DNA of 64,000 bases from Kordiimonas pumila (GTDB lineage Bacteria > Pseudomonadota > Alphaproteobacteria > Sphingomonadales > Kordiimonadaceae), in assembly GCF_015240255.1 (NCBI RefSeq), contig NZ_CP061205.1:1054001-1118000 (forward strand), read 5' to 3'. The notes beneath the pieces are model-generated. The model ran no database searches, was not told the DNA's origin, and was given only the letters and a program-made list of their open reading frames with translations. This document shows positions 17,561 through 27,936 of this stretch, in pieces (positions within the stretch are counted from its first letter, which is position 1; every line of letters begins with the position of its first letter). The position numbers and the translations under genes were made by a program.

Positions 17561-20500
17561 TTAGGCTATAAATTCCTGCAATTCGGTATGAGCAGTTTTG
17601 CACGAATCTATAAATTCCTGCATCAGGGTGCCGGTGCTATCTAGGCCGCGTTCCCTGATCGTTTTCTCCAGTTCACTTGCAAGGATACTAACTCTGGTGG
17701 CACCGAGTGAGGCACTGCTAGACTTAAAGGCATGCATAATAGCCTGTATATTTTTGGCGTCTTTTGCGTCGAGGAATGCACGCAGGTTTGCAAGCGAGCT
17801 TTCGGAAAACTCCAGATAGCTTTGAACAACATCCTTGTACACACTGCCGGTTTGTTCCTCAAGGGCAATCAAGATGCTTGTATCAATCATTTTTGCTTTT
17901 ACGGCTGCCCCTGAAGTATTCATAATTTTCTTGGGGAGCCACTTTTGCATAATGGGCGCGAGAGCCTTATAATTTATAGGTTTGGAGATAAAATCATCCA
18001 TACCGGCATCAAGGCATTTTTCCATGTCACCTTTCATGGCATTTGCTGTGCAGGCAATAATGGTTAGCCGGGGTAAACCATTTTCTTTTTCGCGGTTTCT
18101 GATGGCCTGTGTGGCTTCATATCCGTCCATTTCAGGCATCATACAGTCCATTAATACCATATCAAAGGTGCGCATTGAAACCTGCTCGAGCGCTTCCTTG
18201 CCGTTTCCAGCCGGGGTGACACGGCAGCCAAGCTTTTCAAGCATTCTGGTGGCTATCATCAGGTTTACGGTATTGTCCTCAGCTAAAAGAACGCTGCAAT
18301 TTTTCAGTGTAATCTCTTTTGCTTCTTCAGCAGGTACAGCAGCTTTACTGTGCTCAAGCATGTTATAGCGCGTAATCAGGTGTTTAGGGCCTATGTTTCT
18401 GGATTGTTCCCATATGGTTTTCAACATGCGGGGAATTTCATGTGGGAAAACAGGCTTAGTCAGGTACCCGGCAAAACCATATTTTTTCATTTTGGTATCG
18501 TCATTTTTTGCTGGTATTGAGGAAACCATAACCATTAGGGTATCGGCAATTTCAGGTGTCTCCTGAACGGCGGCGGCCAGATCAATACCGTCCATATCTG
18601 GCATACAGTAATCTGTCAGCAGAATATCAAACGGCGCCCCTGCTTTGCTGGCCTCAATAAGCGTAGTAAGAGCCCGCGTAGCCGTGGTCGCAAGCGTAAG
18701 CCTTACATTATAGGGGGCCAGTTGCCCGGTAATAATTTCTAGCGCTGTGTTATTATCATCAACCGCCAGCACTTTCAGGTTATATGGAAAATCATTTCCA
18801 ATATTGAGGCGGGTCTTTTCATTGTGCCGCTGTGTGGTGTCTGGGTCAGGGTCGAGATAGAAGGTCACGGAGAAAACAGATCCTTTGTTTACAGTGCTTT
18901 GAACCGTTAGTTCGCCCTGCATGACTTTAGCCAGATCCTGACAAATACTCAGACCAAGGCCGGTGCCACCATATTGCCGTGTGGTAGATGTATCTGCCTG
19001 ATCAAACTTATTGAAAATACGGCTCTGTTTGTTTTTTGCAATACCGATGCCAGTGTCTTCAATCTCGATGGTATAAAACACCTTGCCGTTAATAGAGGTT
19101 GAGTTGAGAAACCGTAATACAATATGCCCGGTTTCGGTAAATTTAACAGCATTGGTTAAGAGATTGAGGAAAATTTGCCGTACCCGGCCTGGGTCGCCCA
19201 ATACAAAACGCTCGATATCATCTGGGAAGTGTAACAACAGGTCGAGCTTTTTTTCAGCAGCCTTGGGGGAAATTATTTCTATCACACTGGTCGTGAGTTC
19301 CAACATATCAAAAGGAATATGGTCGAATTCGAGTTTCCCTGCTTCGATTTTGGAAAAATCAAGAATGTCGTTAATCACACCTAGAAGTGAATCGGCTGAT
19401 GTCAAGATTGTATCAGCATAGTGCTTTTGCTGCCGTGACAGGCTTGTATCCATCAAGAGGCCGGCGGAACCAATAACGCCGTTCATGGGAGTGCGTATTT
19501 CATGACTCATATTAGCCAGAAATTCCGATTTTAGCTGGTTAGCTGTTTCTGCATTTTCTTTTGCGATCAATAATTCTTTTTGAATTGCCTTGTTTTTACG
19601 GATCTCGACTTTCAGTTGTTGGTTTGTATTTATATAATCGAGCAGTAACCCTGTGAGGGGTACAAGGTACGACACAGTTTTCAGAAAATGCGCAATATTG
19701 AAATGGTTGTCGACAATGCGGGCAGAGCCAAAGGTCATGTGTGCGCCGAGCAAAATTTCAGGCAGCACTGCTAAAACCATACTGGCCGTAAATATCGATG
19801 GTCTGGTTTTATATAGCCTCCAAACCAGTGGGATAGTAACCAACGAGATAAGCAGCGGTGCCAGATCGTAGGGGCGTTTTATAGTGTTATACGGAAACTG
19901 TGTTTGTGGCAGCGCATCGCTTGTTATCACATAAACCACCATTACAATGGCAAAGAGAAAAGCCGTGACCGCAATAATAGCAAGTAAGCGGATTACTTGC
20001 TGGCGGTGGCTGTTTTTGTTGTTCCTGCGGTGATGCCATAGCAGAAGAACAAGCCCAAAAATAACTATTGTGGTGTGAAAGAAACGTGCAACCGCCCATG
20101 TAAAGGGCGGGATATCAGGGCTATTAGAATAAGTGCCGATCAGCTGTGTTACCGCTAGAATGTGGAAGGCATCGAGGGCACCGGAACACATCATGACAAG
20201 GCCAATAACTGGCAAGGTGACATCTTGTTTTATCTGGTAGTACACAAAAGCCATTGCCGCCGTAATACAGGCAATCATGACGGCGCTCCAGTCAAGAAAC
20301 GCATGGGTAAAAGTACCGGAAACAGCATAGTATATTTCGGTTTGCACTGTTTTTGGCGGCAAGCCCCAACTGGCAATTTCGGTTAGGTTAAAAAAGTATG
20401 GGGTGGAGGCAAAATTGATCCCCATCACATTTAAAAGTGTTGGGCTAAGAGATACTGTAATCAGCCCCCATATGAGCCATGGGGGGAACTGGTCTTTTAT

Positions 20501-21151
20501 GCGTTTGGCAATGCCCCCAGAAGGCTTGTCGATTTTTTGATTATAACAAAACAGCGCAAAGCCAATAACCATAAAAGTAAAGGCGGTGTGAATAGCCATG
20601 GGTACAAAGCTGCTCCATACATAATAACCGCCAGCAATCTGTATATAGCGAAAGACAGAAACTGCACCCAGTAAAGAAAGGACAATAGCGAGCGACAGCA
20701 GGCTATAGCGTTTAATCTCTGTTGGGATACGCGCATGAAAAACAAGTAGTCCGCTGCCGGCAAAAATAAACGAAATTGCTGTACTGGGCGACATACGACC
20801 AGGGTGGCTGGTTTCTGTCTGAATATAGCCCTTTACAAACAGTTCATCAATTCCCGTATCCAGCCCGGTTATATATTGAAAAAGCGTAATCAACCCAAGC
20901 AGCACAGATACTGTTGCAGCCCCTACGGCAACTTTCTGCTGGTTTAGAACGGTGGCGATAAGCCCTGCGCCCACCAGTAAAAAACCGAGAGCCGTATTAA
21001 ACTGCATGGGTGCCCATGTCGGCATAATCTGTATAAGGGCTATAGTATGGGTGTACCAACCCGCCATAACCATCATAGATAGCAGCACAGCGTAGCAGCC
21101 TATAATGAAAGGAAAATACGTTAGAGCATGGCTGTTAAGGGCACTTTTCAC
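17561..21151 (-). CDS. Membrane hybrid histidine kinase with two receivers and Hpt domain
   Basis: The GTG at 21151 overlaps the preceding stop (GTGA) and has GGAGG seven bases before it, giving 1196 residues; a frame extension to 21187 lacks such a site. The N-terminal 520 residues contain many membrane helices in two or three blocks, the later part resembling MASE3-type sensors ([10 protein letters not shown]). A HisKA domain follows with [10 protein letters not shown] (His at about 550), then a HATPase with DTGIGI and GTGLGL. Next come two receiver domains ([23 protein letters not shown]) and a C-terminal Hpt domain with phosphorylatable His in [12 protein letters not shown]. It is a complete phosphorelay to an unknown response regulator. 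The input is probably sensed with the coupled secreted repeat protein. Confidence 0.93.
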   Translation of the reverse strand: MKSALNSHALTYFPFIIGCYAVLLSMMVMAGWYTHTIALIQIMPTWAPMQFNTALGFLLVGAGLIATVLNQQKVAVGAATVSVLLGLITLFQYITGLDTGIDELFVKGYIQTETSHPGRMSPSTAISFIFAGSGLLVFHARIPTEIKRYSLLSLAIVLSLLGAVSVFRYIQIAGGYYVWSSFVPMAIHTAFTFMVIGFALFCYNQKIDKPSGGIAKRIKDQFPPWLIWGLITVSLSPTLLNVMGINFASTPYFFNLTEIASWGLPPKTVQTEIYYAVSGTFTHAFLDWSAVMIACITAAMAFVYYQIKQDVTLPVIGLVMMCSGALDAFHILAVTQLIGTYSNSPDIPPFTWAVARFFHTTIVIFGLVLLLWHHRRNNKNSHRQQVIRLLAIIAVTAFLFAIVMVVYVITSDALPQTQFPYNTIKRPYDLAPLLISLVTIPLVWRLYKTRPSIFTASMVLAVLPEILLGAHMTFGSARIVDNHFNIAHFLKTVSYLVPLTGLLLDYINTNQQLKVEIRKNKAIQKELLIAKENAETANQLKSEFLANMSHEIRTPMNGVIGSAGLLMDTSLSRQQKHYADTILTSADSLLGVINDILDFSKIEAGKLEFDHIPFDMLELTTSVIEIISPKAAEKKLDLLLHFPDDIERFVLGDPGRVRQIFLNLLTNAVKFTETGHIVLRFLNSTSINGKVFYTIEIEDTGIGIAKNKQSRIFNKFDQADTSTTRQYGGTGLGLSICQDLAKVMQGELTVQSTVNKGSVFSVTFYLDPDPDTTQRHNEKTRLNIGNDFPYNLKVLAVDDNNTALEIITGQLAPYNVRLTLATTATRALTTLIEASKAGAPFDILLTDYCMPDMDGIDLAAAVQETPEIADTLMVMVSSIPAKNDDTKMKKYGFAGYLTKPVFPHEIPRMLKTIWEQSRNIGPKHLITRYNMLEHSKAAVPAEEAKEITLKNCSVLLAEDNTVNLMIATRMLEKLGCRVTPAGNGKEALEQVSMRTFDMVLMDCMMPEMDGYEATQAIRNREKENGLPRLTIIACTANAMKGDMEKCLDAGMDDFISKPINYKALAPIMQKWLPKKIMNTSGAAVKAKMIDTSILIALEEQTGSVYKDVVQSYLEFSESSLANLRAFLDAKDAKNIQAIMHAFKSSSASLGATRVSILASELEKTIRERGLDSTGTLMQEFIDSCKTAHTELQEFIA

Positions 21152-22104
21152 TGTAGGCCCTCCACCAAGGTAATGGCTTCCAGACACAGCCTGTATACAT
21201 CTGATGGAATTTTGCCGGTTTCAAAATGGGGAATTTCAATAGGTTTCACACCCATAATACTAAGCCCCATGGCCTGCACATCTGCCAAAATACTTTCCTG
21301 TGCATTGATAACATCAGACGGGGTTATTCTGCCCGCGATTGGTTGTAATATCACAACGCCGCCCGGTATGGCATAGCCCGGTGTCCGGGTCAGGCGGTCT
21401 AGTTTTCTCATCAATTCAAGAGATAGACGATAAACATCTCGTGGGCTCTTGCCGCTAATATTGGAGGCGTTAGCGTTAGGGGCTGTTAACCCTTTTATTT
21501 CGTATATTTGGTGCAGCACGTCATTCACAGACTGTGCAACCCTGTAGACATCAGAAGGTGTAATGCTGGTTTTCAAAATAGTGTCCAGCAGCAAGCTAAG
21601 AATGGAAAGATTTTGATAAACATCGGTCGGGGTTTTACCTGCTTGAAAGCGTGCATAGTCGGGTTGGGATAGCCCTTCTTTTTCACGAATTGTGCGCAGC
21701 GCATCAAAGGCGGCATCAACCAGTATTTTGACGTCAGAAGGGGCAATGTCGCCTGTGTAGGAAGGCGGCAGGGCCAGCGGCGGAATGCCCTCGCGCGCTT
21801 GAAGGTACTGTATTTTTATTAAGACTTCGCGGGCTTTTTGCCAGACATGGCGGGGCATGCGTTCAGCCATCGATGTTTTGCGAACATTGGGTGTGATGCG
21901 GCGGGCCTCTATCAGAGGCAAAAGCTCAGCAAGGGCATGCCTGCTGGCTTGAAATACATGCGAGGGTGTTATGTCTTTGTTGGGTATGGGGGGGGCGGCC
22001 TCTACTGTTGCCGTATCTATGATCATACACAGTAGTAAAAACAGCAAAAGGAATTTTGCTGCCATGAAACGATGCATTTTGCAGCGAACCCATGGTTTTT
22101 TCAT
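21148..22104 (-). CDS. Secreted helical repeat protein ('TPSDVY' repeats)
   Basis: This encodes a 318-residue protein of no family I recognise. It has a signal peptide (hydrophobic [12 protein letters not shown] core, cleavage near VEA-APP). The mature part contains about eight copies of a motif close to [IK]-[TS]-P-[ST]-D-V-Y, each followed by a roughly 20-residue amphipathic helix: ITPSHVF, MPRHVW, IAPSDV, KTPTDVY, ITPSDVY, KSPRDVY, ITPSDVI, KIPSDVY. I use the ATG at 22104; a GTG seven codons earlier is possible. The stop overlaps the GTG of the hybrid kinase (GTGA), so the two are almost certainly made together. I infer a periplasmic partner or ligand-binding component for the kinase. Confidence 0.8.
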   Translation of the reverse strand: MKKPWVRCKMHRFMAAKFLLLFLLLCMIIDTATVEAAPPIPNKDITPSHVFQASRHALAELLPLIEARRITPNVRKTSMAERMPRHVWQKAREVLIKIQYLQAREGIPPLALPPSYTGDIAPSDVKILVDAAFDALRTIREKEGLSQPDYARFQAGKTPTDVYQNLSILSLLLDTILKTSITPSDVYRVAQSVNDVLHQIYEIKGLTAPNANASNISGKSPRDVYRLSLELMRKLDRLTRTPGYAIPGGVVILQPIAGRITPSDVINAQESILADVQAMGLSIMGVKPIEIPHFETGKIPSDVYRLCLEAITLVEGLQ

Positions 22105-22202
22105 ACCTATACCTACCACCTGCACTTGATCGTGCTTCTCAGACTATGCTGGTATAATGGTTAATATTTTGTCAATAGCTGATAGCAGGCGTGGAATAAA
22201 AA

Positions 22203-22246
22203 AGCAGGCCGAAACAAAAAGTTACGGCCTGCTATTCTTGTTTTTA
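22203..22246 (-). terminator. Bidirectional terminator
   Basis: A nine-base-pair stem AGCAGGCCG/CGGCCTGCT is flanked by T-rich runs on both strands (TTTTTTATT after the stem on the minus strand). It ends the leftward multicopper oxidase transcript that stops at 22263, insulating it from the repeat-protein/kinase genes. Confidence 0.85.
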
Positions 22247-22262
22247 TAGGACTGGTGCGGGG

Positions 22263-24461
22263 TTAGAATTTTACTCTTATGCCAGCACCGGTGCCGTGGT
22301 CTTTGTCGTGTCGGGCGGTTATGAGCCAGCGTTTTGATAGTTCGTATGAAAGCGCAAGGGTATATTCGTCTTCCTTATCAGAAAAATCATATTCCCATTC
22401 CCATTCAAACTTCAGGCGCTTTGTAAGCTGCAGCTCAGATTCAAATCCGGCGGTTATGTCGCCTTTGCTGTCTATCTCAACTTCTGCTTCGATCAAGAGC
22501 GGCAGGACATATTTTGCACCAAGTATACCGCGTGTTTCGGTTGGCTCACCCACTTCATGGCGCTCAACGCGCACACCGCCGTAGAGGTCAAAAAACTTGT
22601 TGATGCTGCGCTCATACGTGGCTTTGCCTTCAAAGCCTTTTTCATCAAAGCCATAGTCAAAATCCGCCTCAAAAGCATTACGGGTGTTTGACATGCGCAG
22701 GTTCACGGCACTCACAGCGTTGGTTGCTGTTATATCGCCGCGGTAAAACCAGGGGTTAGCGGCAAGCTTTGCTCTGGTAGCATCATTATAGGTGCTTGAC
22801 CCTTCATAGGAAATGACGCGCGCCATACCAGTTTTCATGTGGTAAAGGTTATGGCAGTGGAAGAACCAATCTTTTTCTTCGTTTGCTTCAAACTCAATAA
22901 TCACTTGGCCCATAGGCGGCACGTTTACAGTGTGTTTCACCGGGCTAAAGGCACCCGCTGACGTGATAACTCTGAAAAAATGGCCGTGAAGGTGAACAGG
23001 GTGGTGCATCATGGTGTCGTTTTTCAAAACAAAACGAACATTTTCACCGCGTTTGATCAGGATTTTATCTGATTCCAACAGTGTTTTGCCGTCAAACCCC
23101 CAGACATAGCGTTCCATGTTGCCTGTCAGGGTAAGGACCACTTCGCGCTCTGGCCTGCCTGCTGTCAGGCTCGATTCTTCTACAGATTTAAGCGGTTCAT
23201 AGTCTGTCATATAGGGAATGGGTTCCCCTGACGCGAGCGGTGCGGCTTGCGGCATAGTGTGCCCCATGGCTGCATGGTCCATTTTGCTGTGATCAATGGG
23301 TGCCGGTGCTTTCGGTGCTTCTTGTGGCATAGTGTGGCCCATCGCAGCATGATCCATACCTGCCATATCGCCGCTGTCCGTGGCGCTGTGTTCCATTGCC
23401 CCGTGGTCCATACCCTCCATACCGCCGTGCATGCTGTGGTCAACAGCGAAAGGGTCTGGTTTTGGAATATCTGGCGCATGCTTGATTGTGCCTTCTGGGT
23501 CTGGCCCAATGAAAATACTGGCATAGCCTGTACCATCTTCTGATGTTGCCCTAAATTCAGCGGCTCCTCGGTGCGGCGCATCGATAATCACATCATAGGT
23601 TTCGGCAATAGCGTGCCGGATACGCTGCACTTTAACGGGTTGCACGTCCACCCCGTCGGCTGCTACAATTGTCATGGGGCCACCCGCATATTCAATGTTG
23701 AAATAGCTAGAGGCTGCCGCGTTCACGATGCGTAATTTTACCTTGCTGCCGTGCGAAACCTTAAAGCCGCTTTGCCTCTGTCCGTTTGCCAGAAACGCAT
23801 CGTAGCCAACATCAGATATATCCATAGGCCCCATGCGGGTCCATGCGCCTGAGAGCCTGTTTTTCACAGCAGACCAGCCGTGGGCTATCACTTTGCCCCA
23901 TGATTGGACACTGTCTTTTTTAAGGGCGTAATAATCACCGTCTTTTTTAATATTGGCGAGCACATGGTGCGGGTTTTCGTCGGTCCAGTCAGACAGAACA
24001 ACAACTTTTTCGGTATATTCTTCTTCGCCGGTTTCCGGGTAAAACACAATCGGGCCGTAAACCCCGCGCTGCTCTTGCAGGCCTGTGTGGCTATGGTACC
24101 AGAAGGTGCCTTTGTGCTTTATCGGATATTCAAACGTGTGGCTGCTTTTGGCAGCAATCGGGGTTGTAGTTAGAAAGGATACGCCGTCCTGCTCGTTGGG
24201 TAGCAGAACACCGTGCCAGTGAATACTGCTCGCGGTATTGAGTTTATTATGGAAAGTAACCCGCAGGGTATCGCCGACACGCGCTGTAATAAGCGGGGCA
24301 GGAATGCCGCCGCCAACGGTTAGGGCCTCAACCGGTTTGCCGGTAAAGTTCACGGTTGCTGTATCTATGTCGAGTTCATACTCCACAATTTTTGCATGCG
24401 CTGTTAGGGGCGCAGCCATGAGTAGCAGGGCTAAGAAAGCCGTTTTAAAAAAATATTTCAT
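22263..24461 (-). CDS. copA: Multicopper oxidase with CopB-like beta-barrel C-terminus
   Basis: The 732-residue exported protein begins with signal peptide MKYFFKTAFLALLLMAAPLTAHA. The oxidase part shows the copper ligands HWHG, WYHSHTG, HPVHLHGHFF and HCHNLYHMKTGM, i.e. type 1, 2 and 3 sites. A Met/His-rich insert (repeated MDHAAMGHTMP-like units) can bind extra copper. After the last copper motif, about 170 residues of alternating polar/hydrophobic strands end in IRVKF, typical of an outer-membrane barrel and similar to CopB. It probably oxidises Cu(I) in the periplasm. CopA and CopB are usually separate, so the fusion is unusual. The start at 24461 has an AGGAA site. Confidence 0.92.
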   Translation of the reverse strand: MKYFFKTAFLALLLMAAPLTAHAKIVEYELDIDTATVNFTGKPVEALTVGGGIPAPLITARVGDTLRVTFHNKLNTASSIHWHGVLLPNEQDGVSFLTTTPIAAKSSHTFEYPIKHKGTFWYHSHTGLQEQRGVYGPIVFYPETGEEEYTEKVVVLSDWTDENPHHVLANIKKDGDYYALKKDSVQSWGKVIAHGWSAVKNRLSGAWTRMGPMDISDVGYDAFLANGQRQSGFKVSHGSKVKLRIVNAAASSYFNIEYAGGPMTIVAADGVDVQPVKVQRIRHAIAETYDVIIDAPHRGAAEFRATSEDGTGYASIFIGPDPEGTIKHAPDIPKPDPFAVDHSMHGGMEGMDHGAMEHSATDSGDMAGMDHAAMGHTMPQEAPKAPAPIDHSKMDHAAMGHTMPQAAPLASGEPIPYMTDYEPLKSVEESSLTAGRPEREVVLTLTGNMERYVWGFDGKTLLESDKILIKRGENVRFVLKNDTMMHHPVHLHGHFFRVITSAGAFSPVKHTVNVPPMGQVIIEFEANEEKDWFFHCHNLYHMKTGMARVISYEGSSTYNDATRAKLAANPWFYRGDITATNAVSAVNLRMSNTRNAFEADFDYGFDEKGFEGKATYERSINKFFDLYGGVRVERHEVGEPTETRGILGAKYVLPLLIEAEVEIDSKGDITAGFESELQLTKRLKFEWEWEYDFSDKEDEYTLALSYELSKRWLITARHDKDHGTGAGIRVKF

Positions 24462-24533
24462 TAGGTATTCCTGTAAAAGAAAACAAATCAACCAGCATGC
24501 AGCGCATGCCGGGTATGGTTTTTGTTAGTCTTT

Positions 24534-24896
24534 TCAGGCTTTGGGCGGGGGGGCGAACCCGTATATATAGCCACTATCCGCAAGTTTAAACCTGCGTTGT
24601 TCATGCCCTTGTTTAAGGCCGAATATTTCCGTGTTTACCGCGCTTGTATCAAATATTTGGGCCACATGACAGCGCGACCCGGTATTGCACTGGCACGATG
24701 TATCCTTGTCGCAGCAGGCATGGTTTTCTGCGGTTGCGGCGGCGGTTTTGGCGGGTGTTTGTTGGTGCATAGCATGAGGCGCATCTAATGTTTGCATGCT
24801 GGCGTGGTTATCGTGCACACTCAAAGGCGCTGCAAAGGTGGCCCCTTGCATGCTGCCCAGCGCAACGATTATCATCATCACCAGAAGTTTTCTCAT
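24534..24896 (-). CDS. Small secreted Cys/His-rich protein, probable copper binding
   Basis: The 120-residue protein has a signal peptide (LLVMMIIVALGSMQGATFA) and a mature part rich in metal ligands: HDNHASM, HAMHQQ, then ENHACCDKDTSCQCN and CHVAQ. I do not recognise a named family. It sits 72 bases upstream of the multicopper oxidase gene on the same strand and is probably co-transcribed, so a copper chaperone, sensor leader or metal-buffering role is likely. That role rests on context and composition only. Confidence 0.72.
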   Translation of the reverse strand: MRKLLVMMIIVALGSMQGATFAAPLSVHDNHASMQTLDAPHAMHQQTPAKTAAATAENHACCDKDTSCQCNTGSRCHVAQIFDTSAVNTEIFGLKQGHEQRRFKLADSGYIYGFAPPPKA

Positions 24897-25064
24897 ATGT
24901 TCCAGCCATTTGCTTTACGGATGTTTTTGTGACACTTGTGGTCTGGTTAAGTCAAGCTTATCACGGTTTTTTGTTCACAAAGTTGCAATATGCAGGTTTG
25001 TTCATGGTTTTGTCACATTTCACGGTCAAGTAACGAGCGTGCAAATCAGCTACCACGGGGTATT

Positions 25065-25991
25065 ATGACATTGCCACATAACAGCCGAATTACCATTATC
25101 AGCAACCCGATGGCTGGCCAGCGTAGCAGACCGTTTCTGGATGCCACGATTGCCCATTTGAAAGCGGCAGGCCGCGAGGTGGAGTTGATCTTTACCCAGT
25201 ATGCAGGGCATGCGGTAACGCTGGCGCGGGTGTGTGCTGATGAAGGTATCAGCGGCCTTATTGTTGCGGCAGGCGGCGACGGCACCATTCGCGAGGTGGC
25301 CGAAGGGCTTGTTGGCTCCCCGTTGCCTATTGGCATTATCCCGACAGGTACGGCAAATGTACTGGCGCGGGAACTGGGTTACATCAGGTTTGGCCGTAAG
25401 TCTGCGGCTTATACAGCCCAACTCCTTTGCGGGCATGCGGTTGAAGCGGTTTACCCTTTTGCTGTTGGCTTGCCCGGTAAAAAATCAATTGGCCTGTGCT
25501 GGGTGGGGGTGGGGTTTGATGCCGCTGTCCTGACCCATATTAACCCCGGGTATAAGCTACGGTTCGGCCGGGCGGCCTTTGCACCAGCCATCCTTAAAAC
25601 CCTGTTTGCAGAGGAGAAAATGCCTTCTGTGCCGTGGATATACCGTAGTGCCGAGGGGGAGGCAGAGGAAGGTGTATCTGCATGGATTGTTGCTGCTAAT
25701 ATCAGGCGCTATGCAGGCCCTTTTACGCTTACGCGTAAAACCCGGCATAATACGAAGGGTATGGCGTGTTTGATGTTTAACAAAGCGGGCGCTATGCCCC
25801 GTGCGGTCGATCAATTGCTTATTGCAGCGATGCCACTTGATACACGCGGCAACACACGGGTTATAACTGAGGGGTTTTTAAGCCTTGGCACCGGTACAAG
25901 CCCGGTCCAGCTTGATGGTGATTTTGTGGGTTACGGCCCGGTTACAGTGGAACCGATGGATACAGCCCTGAATTTTATGTCAGGGCTGTAA
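25065..25991 (+). CDS. Diacylglycerol/lipid kinase family protein
   Basis: The 308-residue protein has the nucleotide-binding GGDGT motif (AAGGDGTIREVAEGL) and the GIIPTGTANVLARELG block of the DagK/YegS/BmrU lipid kinase family. These phosphorylate diacylglycerol or related lipids at the membrane. I start at ATG 25065; upstream in-frame codons lack similarity. It is divergent from the copper genes and isolated, so coupling to them is not implied. The exact lipid substrate is not known. Confidence 0.9.
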   Translation: MTLPHNSRITIISNPMAGQRSRPFLDATIAHLKAAGREVELIFTQYAGHAVTLARVCADEGISGLIVAAGGDGTIREVAEGLVGSPLPIGIIPTGTANVLARELGYIRFGRKSAAYTAQLLCGHAVEAVYPFAVGLPGKKSIGLCWVGVGFDAAVLTHINPGYKLRFGRAAFAPAILKTLFAEEKMPSVPWIYRSAEGEAEEGVSAWIVAANIRRYAGPFTLTRKTRHNTKGMACLMFNKAGAMPRAVDQLLIAAMPLDTRGNTRVITEGFLSLGTGTSPVQLDGDFVGYGPVTVEPMDTALNFMSGL

Positions 25992-26013
25992 GGTTTCGTG
26001 TCGTGACTTGGGC

Positions 26014-26478
26014 TTATTGGGTGTTTAGATACACTCTTATATGCCCGTCGGGTTTGCCGAGCAGGTTTACCGAAATACCGTCTTTGTTAATGCTGCCCTG
26101 AACCCTGCGGCGTGTAAGGCCAATGCGGGTCATGGCGGGAGGTGTTACCGGCTCGTCAAATTGCAGTTTTACACGCCACACTGCCGGATTTATGGTTTGT
26201 TCAAGGCCTAAAAGGGTGCCTTCGAAAGGTGCCTCATAATAAAGGCCGCTTACCTTGCTACCCACCTGTACAGGAAAACTATTGCATAGTGTGCCAGTTG
26301 GCACCGCACATGCGCCTGTTGGTGGGAGATGCGCACTGAGTGTGTTCCAGTCGCGGTAGCCTTCAATATGGGCGATAGCTTCAAGGCTGTCACTGTGGCT
26401 TAGGGCTATATCTTTGTCTGCCATAAAAGCACGAAGGCGCTTTGCCCCGGCTTTGGCATTTTTTGTATGCTCTTTCAT
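26014..26478 (-). CDS. Glyoxalase-superfamily-related protein
   Basis: The first 50 residues (AKRLRAFMADKDIALSHSDSLEAIAHIEGYRDWNTLSA) match the short helical domain found in proteins annotated as glyoxalase superfamily and in related antitoxin-like proteins. The remaining 100 residues (VGSKVSGLYYEAPFEGTLLGL...) form a beta-rich domain without glyoxalase metal ligands that I can see. No enzyme activity is claimed. It is 154 residues long, cytoplasmic and monocistronic, convergent with the lipid kinase gene. Confidence 0.7.
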   Translation of the reverse strand: MKEHTKNAKAGAKRLRAFMADKDIALSHSDSLEAIAHIEGYRDWNTLSAHLPPTGACAVPTGTLCNSFPVQVGSKVSGLYYEAPFEGTLLGLEQTINPAVWRVKLQFDEPVTPPAMTRIGLTRRRVQGSINKDGISVNLLGKPDGHIRVYLNTQ

Positions 26479-26535
26479 CTTTATACATCCGTAAACGGCG
26501 CTGTTATTTGAGGGGTCTGCATTGCCGTCAACTGG

Positions 26536-26547
26536 CCGATTAATCGG
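26536..26547. promoter_or_regulatory. Perfect 12-base palindrome, possible operator
   Basis: CCGATTAATCGG lies 58 bases before the start of the glyoxalase-related gene. It could be a dimeric regulator site; there is no other support. Confidence 0.25.
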
Positions 26548-26663
26548 TTAAGACGAAATATTTCAAGTATGGCCTTCACTATACCCATGGGGCGCAGACA
26601 GCAGGCGGCCACTTGCCTGCCGGTCTTTTGTCATGGGGTGCTGCGTCTGTCAAGGTTGATTGA

Positions 26664-27053
26664 TTATATGGCTTTTAGGGTCTGACGGTCAAAATACCGC
26701 ATCATGATAGCAAGGTCTTTTCCGCGCTTCAGTATTTGGCCACTGGTGTTTGTGATCCGCCACATGCCTTGTTTGTTTGCCAAGGCAGGTTCTTTGATAA
26801 TGTTATAAAGCGGCATTTCACTGGCGCGCCGGAAAACCGAGAAAATAGCCATATCAGCCATATGGTCAATCGCATAATCGTGCCACATGCCTGCTGCAAC
26901 CATGCGGCCATATATGTTAAGAATTGTCCCCAGTTCATGCCGGATAAAATAAACTGTTGGGTTTGCTTTTTGGGGTGCCGCAACAGCGTGGTGCTGTGCG
27001 CCAGAGTCGTTTGCCTTAAGGCCGTTACCAGAGAGCGTAATTATATCGTCCAT
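26664..27053 (-). CDS. DUF2794 family protein
   Basis: The 129-residue protein matches DUF2794, a small alphaproteobacterial family of unknown function, through LGTILNIYGRMVAAGMWHDYAID, FSVFRRASEMPLYNI and GQILKRGKDLAI. The start at 27053 has GAGG five bases upstream and gives a length close to the family norm; a frame to 27209 is open but rich in unlikely residues. It is divergent from the head-GIN genes. Confidence 0.85.
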   Translation of the reverse strand: MDDIITLSGNGLKANDSGAQHHAVAAPQKANPTVYFIRHELGTILNIYGRMVAAGMWHDYAIDHMADMAIFSVFRRASEMPLYNIIKEPALANKQGMWRITNTSGQILKRGKDLAIMMRYFDRQTLKAI

Positions 27054-27249
27054 CCACACCTCTTCTGCCCGCAGTGTGCTGCAAAATGAATTGTTTTGCA
27101 AGCTTGTGGGTTTAGGGGCCATATTGTGGCCCATGGTGTGGCCTATGTTATCGATTGACGAAAAGGCCATAAAATGGGATAAAAAGCGCAGGCGGCAGGG
27201 AAAAAACATAAGCCGCTATACGACAGAACATAAAAAGAGGATATGACCC

Positions 27250-27936
27250 ATGCAGAAGTTCCATTCTTACTACAGGGGCGCACGCACACTGGCAGCAATT
27301 TGCCTCATGTGTGCCCTTACAGCCCCAGCCTTATTTGCTGATGAAACCAGCATTACCCGTGATTTGCCTGCCTTTACCACAATTGTAATTGAAGGCGCGC
27401 TTGACCTTAAGTTGACGGCAGGCAAAGACCAGCATGTTGTGGTAAAAACCGAAAGCGATTACCACGAGCATGTCAGCACGACCGTAACTGGTAATACCCT
27501 CACAATTGATACAGATCATGGCCGTAAAAATACGTTTTGGGGCAATGAAGATGTCACGATAACAATTGAGCTCCCAAACCTTGAAAAGCTTGATGTTAAA
27601 GGCGCGGTGGATGGCACGTTATCAAACCTTGATGCCGATGATTTTATGCTGGATGTGAAGGGTGCGGCTGATGTGAAGCTGAAAGGCACATGTAACACCT
27701 TTAAAATGGAAATTAAGGGTGCAGGCGACATTGAAGCTACCGATTTTAAATGTAAATCTGTCGCGATCAAGGTGCGCGGCGCCGGTGATGCCAGTGTTTT
27801 TGCCAGCGAAGCTGTTGACGCCGAAGTAAGCGGCGTTGGTGCAGTTGATATTTATGGTTCTCCTGCCGATGTGCGCAAAAAAGTAAGCGGCATAGGTAGT
27901 ATTGACCTAAAGGGTGAGGGCAAAGACAATGAATAA
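27250..27936 (+). CDS. Head-GIN domain (DUF2807) secreted protein, first copy
   Basis: The 228-residue protein has a signal peptide (CLMCALTAPALFA) and a DUF2807 'putative auto-transporter adhesin, head GIN' domain. This is a right-handed beta-helix-like fold with regularly spaced turns: VKGAVDG, VKGAADV, IKGAGDI, VRGAGDA, VSGVGAV, VSGIGSI. The family is extracytoplasmic with no fixed function. It overlaps a second, related gene by eight bases, so the two are coupled and arose by duplication. An AAGAGG ribosome site lies about 10 bases before the ATG. Confidence 0.85.
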   Translation: MQKFHSYYRGARTLAAICLMCALTAPALFADETSITRDLPAFTTIVIEGALDLKLTAGKDQHVVVKTESDYHEHVSTTVTGNTLTIDTDHGRKNTFWGNEDVTITIELPNLEKLDVKGAVDGTLSNLDADDFMLDVKGAADVKLKGTCNTFKMEIKGAGDIEATDFKCKSVAIKVRGAGDASVFASEAVDAEVSGVGAVDIYGSPADVRKKVSGIGSIDLKGEGKDNE

